NCBI GenBank assembly: GCA_049999765.1
Contig: JBNGIQ010002278.1
Coordinates: 1 to 41,513, forward strand
Origin: Phaeoceros laevis
Lineage: Eukaryota; Anthocerotophyta; Anthocerotopsida; Notothyladales
Direction: 5' to 3'
DNA: 41,513 bases
Below are positions 10,198 to 20,932 of the stretch, in pieces (positions within the stretch are counted from its first letter, which is position 1; every line of letters begins with the position of its first letter). Position numbers and translations under genes: made by a program. The notes under the pieces were generated by a model that ran no database searches, had not been told where the DNA came from, and worked only from the letters and a program-made list of their open reading frames with translations.

Positions 10198-11288
10198 ATG
10201 TCTTTTTTCAAAAGGAAATCAGGGTGGTGCCATGCCTATGTCCAGCACGTGACCACGGGGATCAAACGCTTCACCCGCTACCACCCTTGGGCCGTCCACA
10301 TCGTCAACCCCTTCAACATCTTCAGTGGACAATGGGGCCAGTATCTGCAGGTATATTCTCTGTGACTTGTAAATGTTCGAGCAAGTAACCCTGGAGTTTG
10401 TTTGTGTTGGCTACGATTTTTTTTTTCTTTTACGGATTTCTGCAGATGAGTGCACACCAACTGACAAGTGCCCTGCAGGCTGCCTAGTAGCTTCTCACAC
10501 CAACTTTGCTTGGAATCACCAAAGCTCTTAATTCACGTTGGACAGAGAGCACGTAGGATAAATCTATCAAAATACAGGAAAGAACTTTGCAGATCTGTCT
10601 CCCCTTGTCACTGCTGCCACCACTTGGGGCTTGGGAAGACCAGTTCTCTAGCCCTACCTCACCTCCAGCAAACCCTTAATCTTCACCTGTACTAGCATCA
10701 CTTTACTACAGAGACTCAGGAGCTTTATTGAAAGCTCGCCATCATGTGGTTCTGGTGCAAGTCCCACAGTCACTGGATTTCTTCCATGATTGTCGGGACC
10801 TTGCGTGACATACACCACCAAGCCGAAGTAGGTTACCGTGAACTGCATCGTGCGTTTATGGTGAATCCGCTCAAGGTTAGTAACAGCTGAACTTCAGCAA
10901 GCTTCAGCAATAGCAAGCTAGCTAGGTCTCTAACTTACTCTCCGTGCTCATTAATGCATGGCACCGACATGGATGTTCCATCTTCCATTTTGGAAATGGG
11001 TTTCATCCATATTATTCCAATTTATTTGTCTAGCCAGTCTGAACTCAGAGCTCTGATGCCTGCTGTTTCCCATCATTGTTTCTAACCAAGTGTTATTACG
11101 AGCCTGCAGGTTATGCTCATCACCCTACTCCTTGCCATTTTACTGCACAAATGCTATGGCAAGCTCAAGCATGCAATAAGGTTGCCGCGGGTGATTGTGC
11201 GGACCTGGACTGCCGTTGTGAGACACATACCATTCGTTGGCTTCCTGACGCGCGGGCTCCATCGGAGAGGGGGGAGAGGACGGAGGCA
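10198..11288 (+). CDS. Unidentified small membrane-protein candidate, several exons
   Basis: Not recognised. A likely first exon starts at the ATG at 10198, contains HPWAVHIVNPFNIFSGQW and ends at CTGCAG/GTATAT near 10350. A likely last exon follows the acceptor GAGCCTGCAG at about 11107. It encodes a hydrophobic segment (VMLITLLLAILL), then a basic amphipathic tail (RTWTAVVRHIPFVGFLTRG), and stops at about 11288. Both joins are phase 0. An intermediate open stretch near 10705-10800 with KARHHVVLVQVPQSLDFF may be an exon. The result would be a small single-pass membrane protein. Exon order is inferred, not proven. Confidence 0.35.
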
Positions 11289-12148
11289 ATGAACCCAACC
11301 AACCTTATATACAATAATAATAATCACAATAACTCATTCTTGCTCTCATATAAGAAAGATAAGATTCCTTCCGTCCTTCTATGAGGAAAAAACATTCTTG
11401 CCAAACGGCTTGATCAATGATCAATTTATTTTGTCTCCATTTCAGATCATAAAGCCTGCATCTTCCCAAGGACAATGTCTCCGAAAGAGGAGACTAGATG
11501 AGCTGAGTTTGGCGTTGGTCGAATTTGGTGAGAGTTCGGATGACGAATGCAGGCTATCAAAATATACTTGGGGCATGAACAAGCAAAGGAAGCACTGTGA
11601 GGATTTCATAACAAACATCGAAGGTTTTTCATAATCTTCACTGATCACAAGGATTGGAAAAACTCCAATACCCCGGAGTAATGAAGGCTTTCCCTGTGCA
11701 TTAAGCTCCGTCTTCTTCCCAACAGTAGAACAAGAACCGGGTTGCAAACTGTACTTTTCACAGCAGCGAAGCCTCCTTTTCCGGGATGTTGACTTTGATG
11801 ATGGTGTTGGGTTTAGACTAGTATTTGGTTGCACTAGTTCGGGTCTGTGCTGTCTCTAGTGCTGCTGAAAAATTTTCTGCGTGAAAGCATGTCCAGGAAT
11901 GGGAATACCTTGCTGCATAGCGCACTCCTAGCACCTTGGACTGCATGTGCTACCCGCTCCGTTTCAATTTGCTAGCATTCGCACCCGGAAGACGAATTAT
12001 GTACAAAAACTACCATTCTGCTTTTAACTAAAACTTTTCCAACTTGATGCACACCATGTCCAGCTGACAAAACAATATCAGGCCACAACCCCTTACTGTG
12101 GTCTTGGATTCAAGCCAAGCACCTCAAAACTGCTGTGGTGCACAAATC
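11289..12148. other. Convergent 3' region with one possible extra exon
   Basis: Lies between the plus-strand candidate and the minus-strand MFP2 gene. An open plus-strand stretch at 11449-11634 follows a good acceptor (CTCCATTTCAG), contains LRKRRLDELSLALVEFGESS and ends in a stop; it could be an alternative last exon of the upstream candidate. Nothing else supported. Confidence 0.35.
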
Positions 12149-15100
12149 TCATAGTCTGGACGAAGGTAACGTCAAGATGTCAGCCTGAAAAATAAATAGA
12201 CCGCTGTCAGTGGCCCTGGGTTGTCTTGTGTGTCTTGCACGGGAATAGGATGAGATCACAGCAATGTACAAAACCTTTGGTACTGCACAATAAAGTCTGA
12301 GAGGGTGCTCACAACTCGAAGCTTCCCAGTTGCCACTCGTTCTAGACTAGCACAAGGCTTGAAAAAATCACCGTACAAGTTGCAGAACTCTGTGAGCTGA
12401 GAATATATGTACTCAGGGCCAACTAGATCAGCCCAGAAGACAATACCACCTCTGGTCAACAAAACGCACAGGTCCGACTGTCAGCAAGCACGCATGGAGA
12501 AGCTACCCCACTTCTGGCTTGGAAGGAACGAAAAACTAACCTGTACTTTGGAAACCCCATTCCCAAAATCGATGCAATATCTAGATCTGATGCTCGTATA
12601 ACGACCCCCTCGTCAAGTACTCGGCACGCTTCATTGACTACTGGGAAGAACATCATCTCCAGAATGCCCTTGTCAGTCAGAGCTGCTCCCTGTTTCGAAA
12701 CGCCACACCTCCTACTGAGTGATTGAGCCGCAACACGATTGGCTGACTAATATTTCTCTCTGTTGAATAATACAGCTTCGAAGAGCAGCTGGGCCCAAAC
12801 CTGATGGCGACCTGACAACTCTCTTGACTCCCTCAGAATAGGCCTGATGTCTGAGCTGGGTTTAGCTTGTCTGCTTCCATTTTGGTAATTGTAGAAGCCC
12901 TTTCCTACACCTTCACCTGCAAGTGAGCTCAAGTCCATCCCAGTTAGTTCTCTTCACCGCAAACCTGCCTCTAAAGGATAGAAGCAGCAGGCAGTTTACA
13001 TAGCAACTTACCCAAACGGTTGGCCTTTACCAGGGCATCCCAAAGACCTGTTGAGTATACCCTGGTTGGAAATGCATTGGACCAAGACCTTGAAGCTATG
13101 GCATGAATCATTATACCAGTGAGGTCAGCTAACCTGCGATTCCATCTTGGTGAGTATAAGCAGCATGTGACAGGCCCATCAAATAACAATGACAATGCTT
13201 TAGTCTTCACACTGGTACCTGAAGGGCCCCATTGGCATGCCAAACTCTGCAATGATACTGTCAAGGCGGTAGGGATCAACCCCCAAATCTACTAAAAACG
13301 TGGCAGCCTTGAAATAAGGAAAGAACACTCGGTTTACTGCAAACCCAATGCGACTCTTCACCACTATGGGCACCTTCTTGATGGTCTTTGCAAGGGCTAA
13401 CATGTCAACGACCACTTGAACTGATGTGTTTTGTGATCGCACTATTTCCAAAAGGGGCATTACATGAGCTGGACTGCAAAAGTATATACACAGACAAAGA
13501 ATCAGTGCCCAAAATGTCACTGAAATTACCCCAGATGAACCTTGGTGTGGATACAAGTACTCAGATTTCACTAGCAGTGCGACGCACAAGTAACCAGACC
13601 ATACCACCTTGACAGTCACCATCCACGAATACCTGGAAAAGTGCAACCCTACAATGCGATTATGTGCATTTGTTCTTGCCCCAATAATGTCGAGCTCAAT
13701 TTGTGAAGTGCTTGTTGCAAGGACGCAGTCGGGGCCACAGTACTTCTCCAGATCGTTGAATATTTGTTGCTTCAGGGGAATATCTTCGATGACAGCCTGT
13801 CGTCTACCAGATGCCGCTTGAGAGGCCTGAAGGGAGGCTCATTGGGTAAACAGAACTTACAAATGCAACAGTTTACCTCAATCACCAGATCAACAGTGCA
13901 GAAGTTCTCGTAATCCAAGGTCCCTTTCACTAGATTCAGAGTCTGCTGCAGCTTATCCCCGGGCAGACCTCCTTTCTGAAAACGCTTTTTCAAATTCGCT
14001 GCAAACAAGTGGCATGTAGTTGAGCAAAGATATCGGCTGCACCACAAATGTGAAGGGTCAAGGTAAAGGTCAAAGTGAAGATTACCTTCAACACGTCCAA
14101 AGGCAGCTTGCAGGAGTGTCTCACTGATTTCCTTCAGGTACACATGGTGGCCAGCAAGTGCCAGTGACGTTGCTAGTCCTGAACCCATCAAATCACCACC
14201 CACGACAGCGACCCTTTGTATTCGACGTGGCCTTAATCCTTTATCCGTGATCCCAGGGACCTGCAAAAGAAAATATTAGTGGTGAACTTCGCCAGGGCCC
14301 TGAAGCAATGGTCACTGAAATGACGCACCTTACTAGATGATCGTTGGGCAAAAAAAGCATGGACAAGACACTTTGATTGGGGCGTGACAACTAGCTCTTT
14401 AAGTGCTTTCCGTTCCTGCAAAGGAACACCATGGTTAAATTCATGTTCCCAACAATCACTGGAGAAAATAACATACCAGTCTTTATATTCAGACTCACCT
14501 CAAGACAACCAGCTGACCCACCTTTGAGCAAGCCTTCTTCCACCACATCCAAACACTTAAAAGGACTGACTTGGTTTCTCATAGTCCGTTGACATCTGGC
14601 TCTTGCCTCCTGCACAGCTTGCAGAGCTTCTGAGATGGGCCCTAAGATATCCACCCTATGTAGTGATGGTTGCCACGGCCTCTGGCGCTCAGCAATATCT
14701 AATGCCCACTGGCAGGCAACGTTGACCAGCTCTTCAGGAGACGCGATGTCATCGACAAGCCCCAGATCTTTTGCTTCCTCTGAAGAAATAGATTTTGATG
14801 TCTGCTCTGTCAAAAAGCAAACAATTTAATTGCAACAACTTTCCTTCAAACCAGATGTGCTAAGATAGGAGGTTTCTAATAGCCAAGCCAGGGCTGATAA
14901 ATTGGCCGAAGCATACCAGCATCATTTCAATACCCTTGCTGGCTCCAACTAGCCGAGGTAGTCGTTGTGTACCTACGACGGTTCAAACAAGGGTTGGTGA
15001 AGCCAACGAACCAGCTCTGTGTAAGCAGATCTAAGTAAACTATCTGCACAGGAACGTGCTAAAGTACCACCAAATCCTGGAATGATGCCAAGCTGCAGCT

Positions 15101-16153
15101 CCGGCAGACCGAGGGCTGCCTTTGGAGCCGCTATCCGTGCATGGCAAACCTGCAAGGTTACGTTTAGACTCCCAATATAAAACAAAACGAAAGATGGCCA
15201 AACAAAGGCAGGCAAATAAAACGGGAAAATGGGTACAAACCATTGCAACCTCCAGACCTCCTCCCAGAGCAAAGCCTTCGATAGCAGCAACACTTGGCTT
15301 GGGTCCACCTGCCATTGGTTCACGGGGTTACACATAATCTCCCACCTATCAAGAAGGCCATATCCAAACCCACTGGCCCTTGAGTCCATCTTGCTCAATG
15401 GAAGCTATGCAGACAAGTCAATGATCATAACCCTTACCTTCGAGAAAATCATTGGCTAAGACAAGCTTGTTCATTGGTACCACGTCATGGATCCCTGTCA
15501 ACCAAATTGTGAAGCTATGACTTAAAGGTCCAAACACGGCCATCCAAAACGACGGTTTGGCTATCCCCAGGAGATGACAACAGTTGCCGTCGCAGAATGG
15601 CAGAACATGGTTCCCATCCAGCATGGTTAGAGAAACAAGTATGTTCGCTAAGTAAACCAGTGGGAATCGTGGGGTGAGGATGCTACCTCCGTCCCTGTTG
15701 TTGAATTCACGAATGTCTGCCCCTCCACAAAATGTCCCGTCAGCACCTGTTCACAATCCAGGTCTAGCAATCAAAAAAACACTGTCACATGCTCATACAG
15801 ATGTACACAGACAGCTTGAAACCAGGAGTGACATTGGATCTTGCACATCATAATCCAAACGAATGGCTAAAGAACCTTTCACAACAATTGCCTTGACATC
15901 ACTTCTCTCGTAAGCCTCGTGGTAGCTCAAATACAGACCATTCCACACTGCCGACAGCAAAAGAACTTGGTCAGTGCCTCAATTTGCTGCTCAAGTGCCG
16001 CCATTCTCCGAGTGGAAGTAAGTCCCCGAGGTATTCAAAACGGGGACGAGTGAACAAACCAGCAACATCCAACGCATTGACTGGTGGATTCCTGATCGTA
16101 ATAACTCCTACACCGTCGCTTCTCACTTCAAGCCACGCCTTTGGTATCGTCAT
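12149..16153 (-). CDS. MFP2: Peroxisomal fatty-acid beta-oxidation multifunctional protein (MFP2/AIM1 type)
   Basis: Enoyl-CoA hydratase plus L-3-hydroxyacyl-CoA dehydrogenase of peroxisomal beta-oxidation. Eighteen exons, all phase-compatible: 16153-16060, 15947-15876, 15746-15687, 15494-15438, 15308-15241, 15149-15068, 14972-14917, 14804-14499, 14415-14329, 14260-14086, 13998-13877, 13796-13633, 13473-13219, 13133-13012, 12916-12812, 12685-12541, 12451-12313, 12184-12149. They sum to 2145 nt (714 residues), close to the family's 720-725. Hydratase signatures: GADGTFCGGADI, AAIEGFALGGGLE, ELQLGIIPGFGGT. Dehydrogenase: VAVVGGDLMGSG (NAD fold), SSPAHVMPLLEIVR, FGMPMGPFR. The last exon ends SSRL, a PTS1 peroxisomal signal as in Arabidopsis MFP2. 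The start is the first ATG; the frame is open upstream without another ATG. The usual SNTS motif reads TSTS here. Confidence 0.94.
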
Positions 16154-17235
16154 GCTGCCAGATGAATCACGCCTAGTTTTCCTGGAGAGTACGTCTTCTC
16201 CAGAATTTGAGGCAGGACACTGGTCAGGCACAGCCTCGCCCTTCTTCCCGGCAACGAGGACTCGGGTTTGGTAAGCGGGAGTGGAGAAAAAAATTCCAAC
16301 CGACCTACTCCCAAATTTGTCGAGCTGAGAGGCCTGTCACTGACCCGTCGACCTTGGCGGCCACTGCTTCCCCTCCACACTGGCATTCAGCGGCTAATTG
16401 AAGGTAGACGGCAGCAGCAGACAGACACTAGGCGCAATCCCGCAAGGCTCTTGATGGGATACCGATAAGGGTGGAGGGCAACGGTGACTTGCTTCCGACA
16501 ATGGATGCAAATGGTAGTAACAGCGAGTACAGTGGGCACTGCTGCTAGAGACCACCCTCTGCCGGCCGGTCGCACAGTAGTGCATGTTGGTAGTTGGGAA
16601 TAAGATAGTTATGGAATCTAGCAGTTGGTCAACTGGTGTTCTTCGGGTTGATTTTATTATGCTTTCCCTTGCTTGACTTGGCGCAAGTGCGCATGCGCAA
16701 TTAGGAAGGCACGCGTTGTCGAGGAAGCAATGGACTGAAAAATGTCTAAACTGTGTACAAAGTTACAAACTTATCACATATGGAAAAAGCTTCCCTTTCA
16801 GTCCAAAGAATACTCCTTTCCTCCTTTCCTTGTACATACTGCTAGACTGGTCACAGTCTCTTGTAAGCATTTTGGCAGCATTTTCCTCAAATTTTATGCG
16901 ACTCCTTTGAAACCCTCTCTCAAAACCTAAGCTTGTGGTACAACTCCACACTCACTGACCGAAGCTTCACTCAACATTCCTCATCCTGGAATCGGTGTGG
17001 TCGTCCGCCCATCATATGAAAGGTTGGAAGGTTCCGCGCTTCGAGCAATGTTGATCAGCTGAACGACTGCACAAGACGACCTGGACCCTCCAGCAGAGAT
17101 CTCTGCTGGCAGGCTAGCTAAAAGCTAGTCCAGAGTTCGCACCAACTCCGCCAATATTAATTGATTGGTTGCCTCCAGGGCTGGCCTCCAAATTTGTTTC
17201 TTGTTCAAGCTGCGCGCCTTCAGGGTCAAGATTGC
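16154..17235. other. Intergenic region upstream of MFP2
   Basis: Presumed MFP2 promoter and 5' UTR at 16154-16450. The rest shows no conserved ORF; the short frames near 16716-16951 lack any recognisable feature. Confidence 0.5.
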
Positions 17236-18051
17236 TCAAAGCACGCACAATCCGAGCGAGGCCCCCACCAGCGCGACCGCGAGCGCCGACACACTTAAGC
17301 TTGCAAATTCAGTGGTGGCGCTGCTGCTGCTGCTGCTGCCGGCGGTGACTCTGACGGTGTTCACCTGCTATTTGGGGTCGCTCATGACGGCGTGGCCCGG
17401 CGCCACCCCATGGCCAGTTGCACGCCTTACAAGTAGTTGTTGGGGTCGGTGCACCACTGCCCGTTCACCTGCTGGGGGCACAGGATCTGGTAGCCCGTCA
17501 GGTCCGCCAAGCCGGTCCAGCTGGGGTCGGAGTTGGCCCCCCCCGCCGCGTACAGCGCCGGGATGGTGTGCTTCCAAGGTGAAGGCGACGTCGCAGGAGC
17601 CCTCGACAGGCGCTGCAGATGGCGGTCTCGGGGTGCTCGTCGGCCGCGCACGTCTTGCTGAAGAAGCTCTTCATCGACTGCACGTCCTGCTGCGCAGGGC
17701 CCCTGCAAATTTTTTCATTCGTTGGAACCACAAGTTTCTAAAGGTCGAGCAAGGTTGGAACAATTCATAAATGAACTCGTGAATATATATATATGCTTGA
17801 CGGGCATGATCTTGCTGGCGATGAGCTTGGTGACCGGGAGAATCCAGCCCGCGGCCCTGCCGTAGCCGGTGTGGCAGGATCGCTTGCCCTTGAGCTTGCT
17901 CGGGCTGCCTTGGCCACGCTGTAGTAGGTGCCCTGCGACGGGGAAATCTCCACCCGGATGGGGATGAGCCCGCCCTCCATGTTGGCCTCGTAGATTTCGG
18001 CCCCGTCCAGCACCACCAACTTGGCATTCCCCGCGGCGAGCATTTTGAGGC
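17236..18051 (-). pseudogene. Transferrin-like pseudogene with GPI-like tail
   Basis: Minus-strand pieces in several frames align in order to one transferrin lobe. LVVLDGAEIY and GGLIPI come first, then TYYSVAK (tyrosine ligand region), then after a frameshift KLKGKRSCHTGYGRAAGW, the anion-binding CHTGxGR signature. After an apparent ~100-nt intron come SFFSKTCA and ICSAC, then CDVAFT, then after another shift KHTIPALY and GYQILCPQQVNG, then VAPGHAVMSDPK in another frame, with the position of the histidine ligand. A TAG follows. Beyond it, in frame, lie a Ser-rich stretch and the hydrophobic end SALAVALVGASLGLCVL, like a GPI-attachment signal. The region that normally carries the second tyrosine ligand, between ICSAC and CDVAF, is missing. 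At least three frameshifts plus the stop make this a relic. GC-rich relative to its surroundings. Confidence 0.85.
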
Positions 18052-18059
18052 CAGCTGGT

Positions 18060-18930
18060 CATCCAAGTTCTTCGCAACTGCAGCAACTGGAGCATCTGCA
18101 GCACTGTTAGGGGTGACGGGGTCATTGAAAAGTGGCCCGGATCTCCTGCTGGGGGGCACCATCAGGAATTCGAAATCTTCCTCCTGTTGCTGCTCCATCA
18201 TCGAGTCCATGTCTGCAATTGCTGCTGCCTCCAAGGGTGCAGCAGCCTCCAAGGGTGCTGCCTCCAGGGGTGCTGCCTCCACGGGTACCGGTGGTGCATC
18301 CGAGTCTGCCAGATTGGGGACCACCGGAGGAGGTAGGCCTCCAGCCAAGGCCTCCCTCTGCAGCATGTAGAGCTCAAACAGATCTCTATCAACACTCGTT
18401 GCCGAGGTGGGATGCCGTCCGCTCGTCTTGTAGTTTTCCCTCTCCTTCTGCGTCAGATCGAAGTAGTTCTCCCGCTGCCCAGTGTGGCAGTGGAAGTCAA
18501 TCACAGTCTTGCAATCTCTGGCCAGATTCTCCCATTTTTTTTTCAGTTGCTCCCAAGTCTTGCCATGGTTGCCTCGAGCCTGAAATGCACGCAAAGTGTC
18601 CAATGCCTACAGCTACCGACAAGAGAGGATTTTTGTGGCGGTGTGGCGGTGTAGGCAAAGAACTCCTCCTCTAGGGCCTTTTTCTGTTGTCGCCGAGTAA
18701 TCTTCTCTTTGGCCTTGGGCAGCTCGCTTGGGCTCGACAAGACGAGATCTAGAGGAGTGTTGGATTCCTCCTCACCATGATGGGCCAACTGCTCAGGAGG
18801 GGTCTTTACTAGCTCTTTTTTGGACCTCGCCAGTCTCTTTCTAGCTACAACTCCCTTCCTTGCTGCTGTGTCAACGTCTGCAACTGCTAGGCTTTCGCCT
18901 ACTTGTACTGTTGCCCCAAGGCCTTCCACC
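18060..18930 (-). CDS. Myb/SANT-like (trihelix-type) DNA-binding protein, structure uncertain
   Basis: A minus-strand open frame contains GKTWEQLKKKWENLARDC followed by QRENYFDLTQKERENYK, the last helices of a Myb/SANT-like domain of the type found in plant trihelix factors and in PIF/Harbinger-associated proteins. Downstream is an acidic, Pro/Ala-rich linker with a PLEAA repeat (four units near 18224-18290) and EDFEFLMVPP. The frame then runs into the transferrin relic. An upstream open frame (18929 down to about 18620) is Lys/Arg-rich with KEKITRRQQKKALEEEF. It probably joins at an acceptor near 18581 (GTGCATTTCAG), but the only nearby donor would leave an intron under 40 nt, so the gene may be broken or misassembled. 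More exons may lie at 18930-19800. A transposon-derived origin is possible. Confidence 0.45.
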
Positions 18931-20171
18931 TCACCCTTGTTCCGCTGTTGCCGATTCCTGCTTGTCGCCTTGACCTAAAGCTAGTCCCTGCTTCATTGCC
19001 ATGATGGCCAACGGAGCTGACATTGGTGGCCCAAGAAAGCCTTTCTACTCCAGACATGGCTGCACTTTGCGAACTACTCCTTGCCTGCAAATGCTGCACA
19101 ATCATTTTGATCATATTAGTATATTGATCATCAGTTGGACAACAAGATACATAAAAAAGCCTCCCTTCTGAATCATAATGCTATGCCGAGTGCAAGCTAG
19201 TTATTTCAAACTACTCATTAAGAACCTTCTCCACTCTTGACTTCAGTTGACAACCCATGCCTATGGGTCAACTCTCTTTCTCCAGCTCCTTATATAGCTA
19301 CTCTCTTGAGACCCAAATTTATGGAGATTTGAGACCCTAGACTTGGTGGGGTGTTCCTCTTGAATGAATGAATTAAAGCTTTAGTATTCTGTCGTTTAAC
19401 ATGTGTTAATGTTCAAGTTTTCCACCCAGATTGGAGATTTTTGGGTTTCACCTTATGACCAACCTGCCGTGGATGATTGGTTAGTCTTATGGATCCACCT
19501 TATGACCATAAGCATACCCATTAGTGACAATTATATTAGCCATGGGTCATTAGGGCAGATGGAACAAAGACACTCACCTCCCTACATTGTCCCATTGTCC
19601 CTGACCCTTGACCTGCAGCACCTGGCGCTTTTGTGCTTCTTGCTAATCACACCGTAGTATATAAGAACGTGGATACCCCTAAAGATAAGATAAGGAATTG
19701 TTACAGCTCTACACATAGAAGACGCTGGACAAACCTTCAACTGAGCAATCCTCTGAGCAGGCAACTGTTCCAGCTCAGGATCTTGTAGAGAAAATGGACA
19801 CAAACAGTAAAACTATAGGGGCAGGGGACAACCAAACTTCCGCCAGTATGGTTTCTACACCCAAAAGGTCGTCTATAGAGTTCGTCATGTGTTTGATCTT
19901 TCTGTGTGCTTCAAGCATCTCCTGCAACTGCGAAGAACATTTGTGTTGGTGGTCAACAATGCTAAGTTATTTGAGATTCGTTCTACAAAACTGCGCATAA
20001 CCTCTGTCTCAATGACCTTTCCTGCTCCTGTGCATTCCCTTCAGCAGCGAAGGCCTGCAACCCTTAATTTTGCAGAGAGACGGACCGGAGAAGCCATGAC
20101 ATTACCGGGGGTCAGGTCCCCATTCTCGAGCGGAACTATTCAGGATCCATTGCGATGGCATAGACTAGACG
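18931..20171. other. No firm gene; possible upstream exons of the SANT-like gene
   Basis: Minus-strand open pieces (for example one near 19740-19800 with DPELEQLPAQRIAQLK) could be 5' exons of the SANT-like gene. The remainder is AT-richer with no recognisable coding content. Confidence 0.35.
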
Positions 20172-20444
20172 ATGGTTGAGGCGCAAATCTTTATTGGCCC
20201 GGACTCGTCTCCCAAAAAAGCTCGGCATTTCTTGCAGCTGTGTTGTCAAGCAGTCCGAACCCTTGAGGATCTGCTGCTCATTCGTGCAATTCAGACGCAA
20301 TTGTCTCCTGCAGTTTTAGCTCTTGAGCAGTTTGCAACATGCCCTAGTGTTACCTACCCATTTGCGCAACTTGAGGACGCAGTGGCGGAAGCCGAGAAGT
20401 TCAAGCTTCCTCTCACAGCGAGAGCTGGACAGCGTGGACGGTGA
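20172..20444 (+). CDS. Hypothetical 90-residue ORF
   Basis: ATG-initiated ORF not assigned to a family. It reads as a soluble, mostly helical protein with motifs such as KKARHFLQLCCQAVRTLEDL and EDAVAEAEKFKLPL. A possible donor (GGACG/GTGAAC) near its end would allow splicing to later sequence; the next open plus-strand stretch begins near 20500 after TTTAACGGTTTAG. The opposite strand is also open here (20354-20710), so strand choice is not secure. Confidence 0.3.
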   Translation: MVEAQIFIGPDSSPKKARHFLQLCCQAVRTLEDLLLIRAIQTQLSPAVLALEQFATCPSVTYPFAQLEDAVAEAEKFKLPLTARAGQRGR

Positions 20445-20932
20445 ACATTTGGTGCCACCTGCCAAACTTTCGGTCCTGCACTTCGAATTTTTAACGGTTT
20501 AGTTGGGCAGCGCTGTGGAGCCCCGAGATAATATGTGGCACCTCCAAGAAACACGCTTGCTTCCGCGCCAAACCCGCGTGCGCCCGTGTCGTTCTTGCTC
20601 ACAATTGGTGACTCTATCTGAGGCGCATCGGCTATGTGGAAGACATAGGCATCCGAGATCCAAATGTTTTGCGACTTTACAGCCCATGGAGATTCTGAAC
20701 GGCTTGGCACCTCCGCAGGCTGAATTGTAGACGGAATTCCTCTGCTGCGTAGGTCGAGGGTTTTACTGTACGGTGGAAGGGCATGGCGTTCATGGGGACG
20801 GCTCTTGGCAGCGAGGTGAGTCTGTTTTGCGAGACGCCGGCGAAGGCTGTATTATGATATTTGTCCACAGTCAGGACGGTGCTGATGTTTTGGGAGCTGT
20901 GTCTCGGTGAGGGAGCGGTGGCGCTAGTGCCG
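20445..20932. other. Region upstream of the HVA22k gene
   Basis: Open frames exist on both strands (plus 20503-20730; minus 20354-20710 and 20677-20868) with no recognisable domain. Probably holds the HVA22k promoter and 5' UTR. Confidence 0.35.

Noticed and set aside
16154-16231. N-terminal extension of MFP2
   Set aside because: The extended frame begins at GTG, not ATG, and family members start close to the ATG at 16153.
17165-17770. 201-codon plus-strand frame over the transferrin relic
   Set aside because: Low-complexity Pro/Arg/Ser sequence from GC-rich antisense; the minus strand carries the conserved transferrin motifs.
20354-20868. Minus-strand gene divergent from HVA22k
   Set aside because: Two open pieces exist, but they lie in different frames without a clean splice join and show no recognisable domain.
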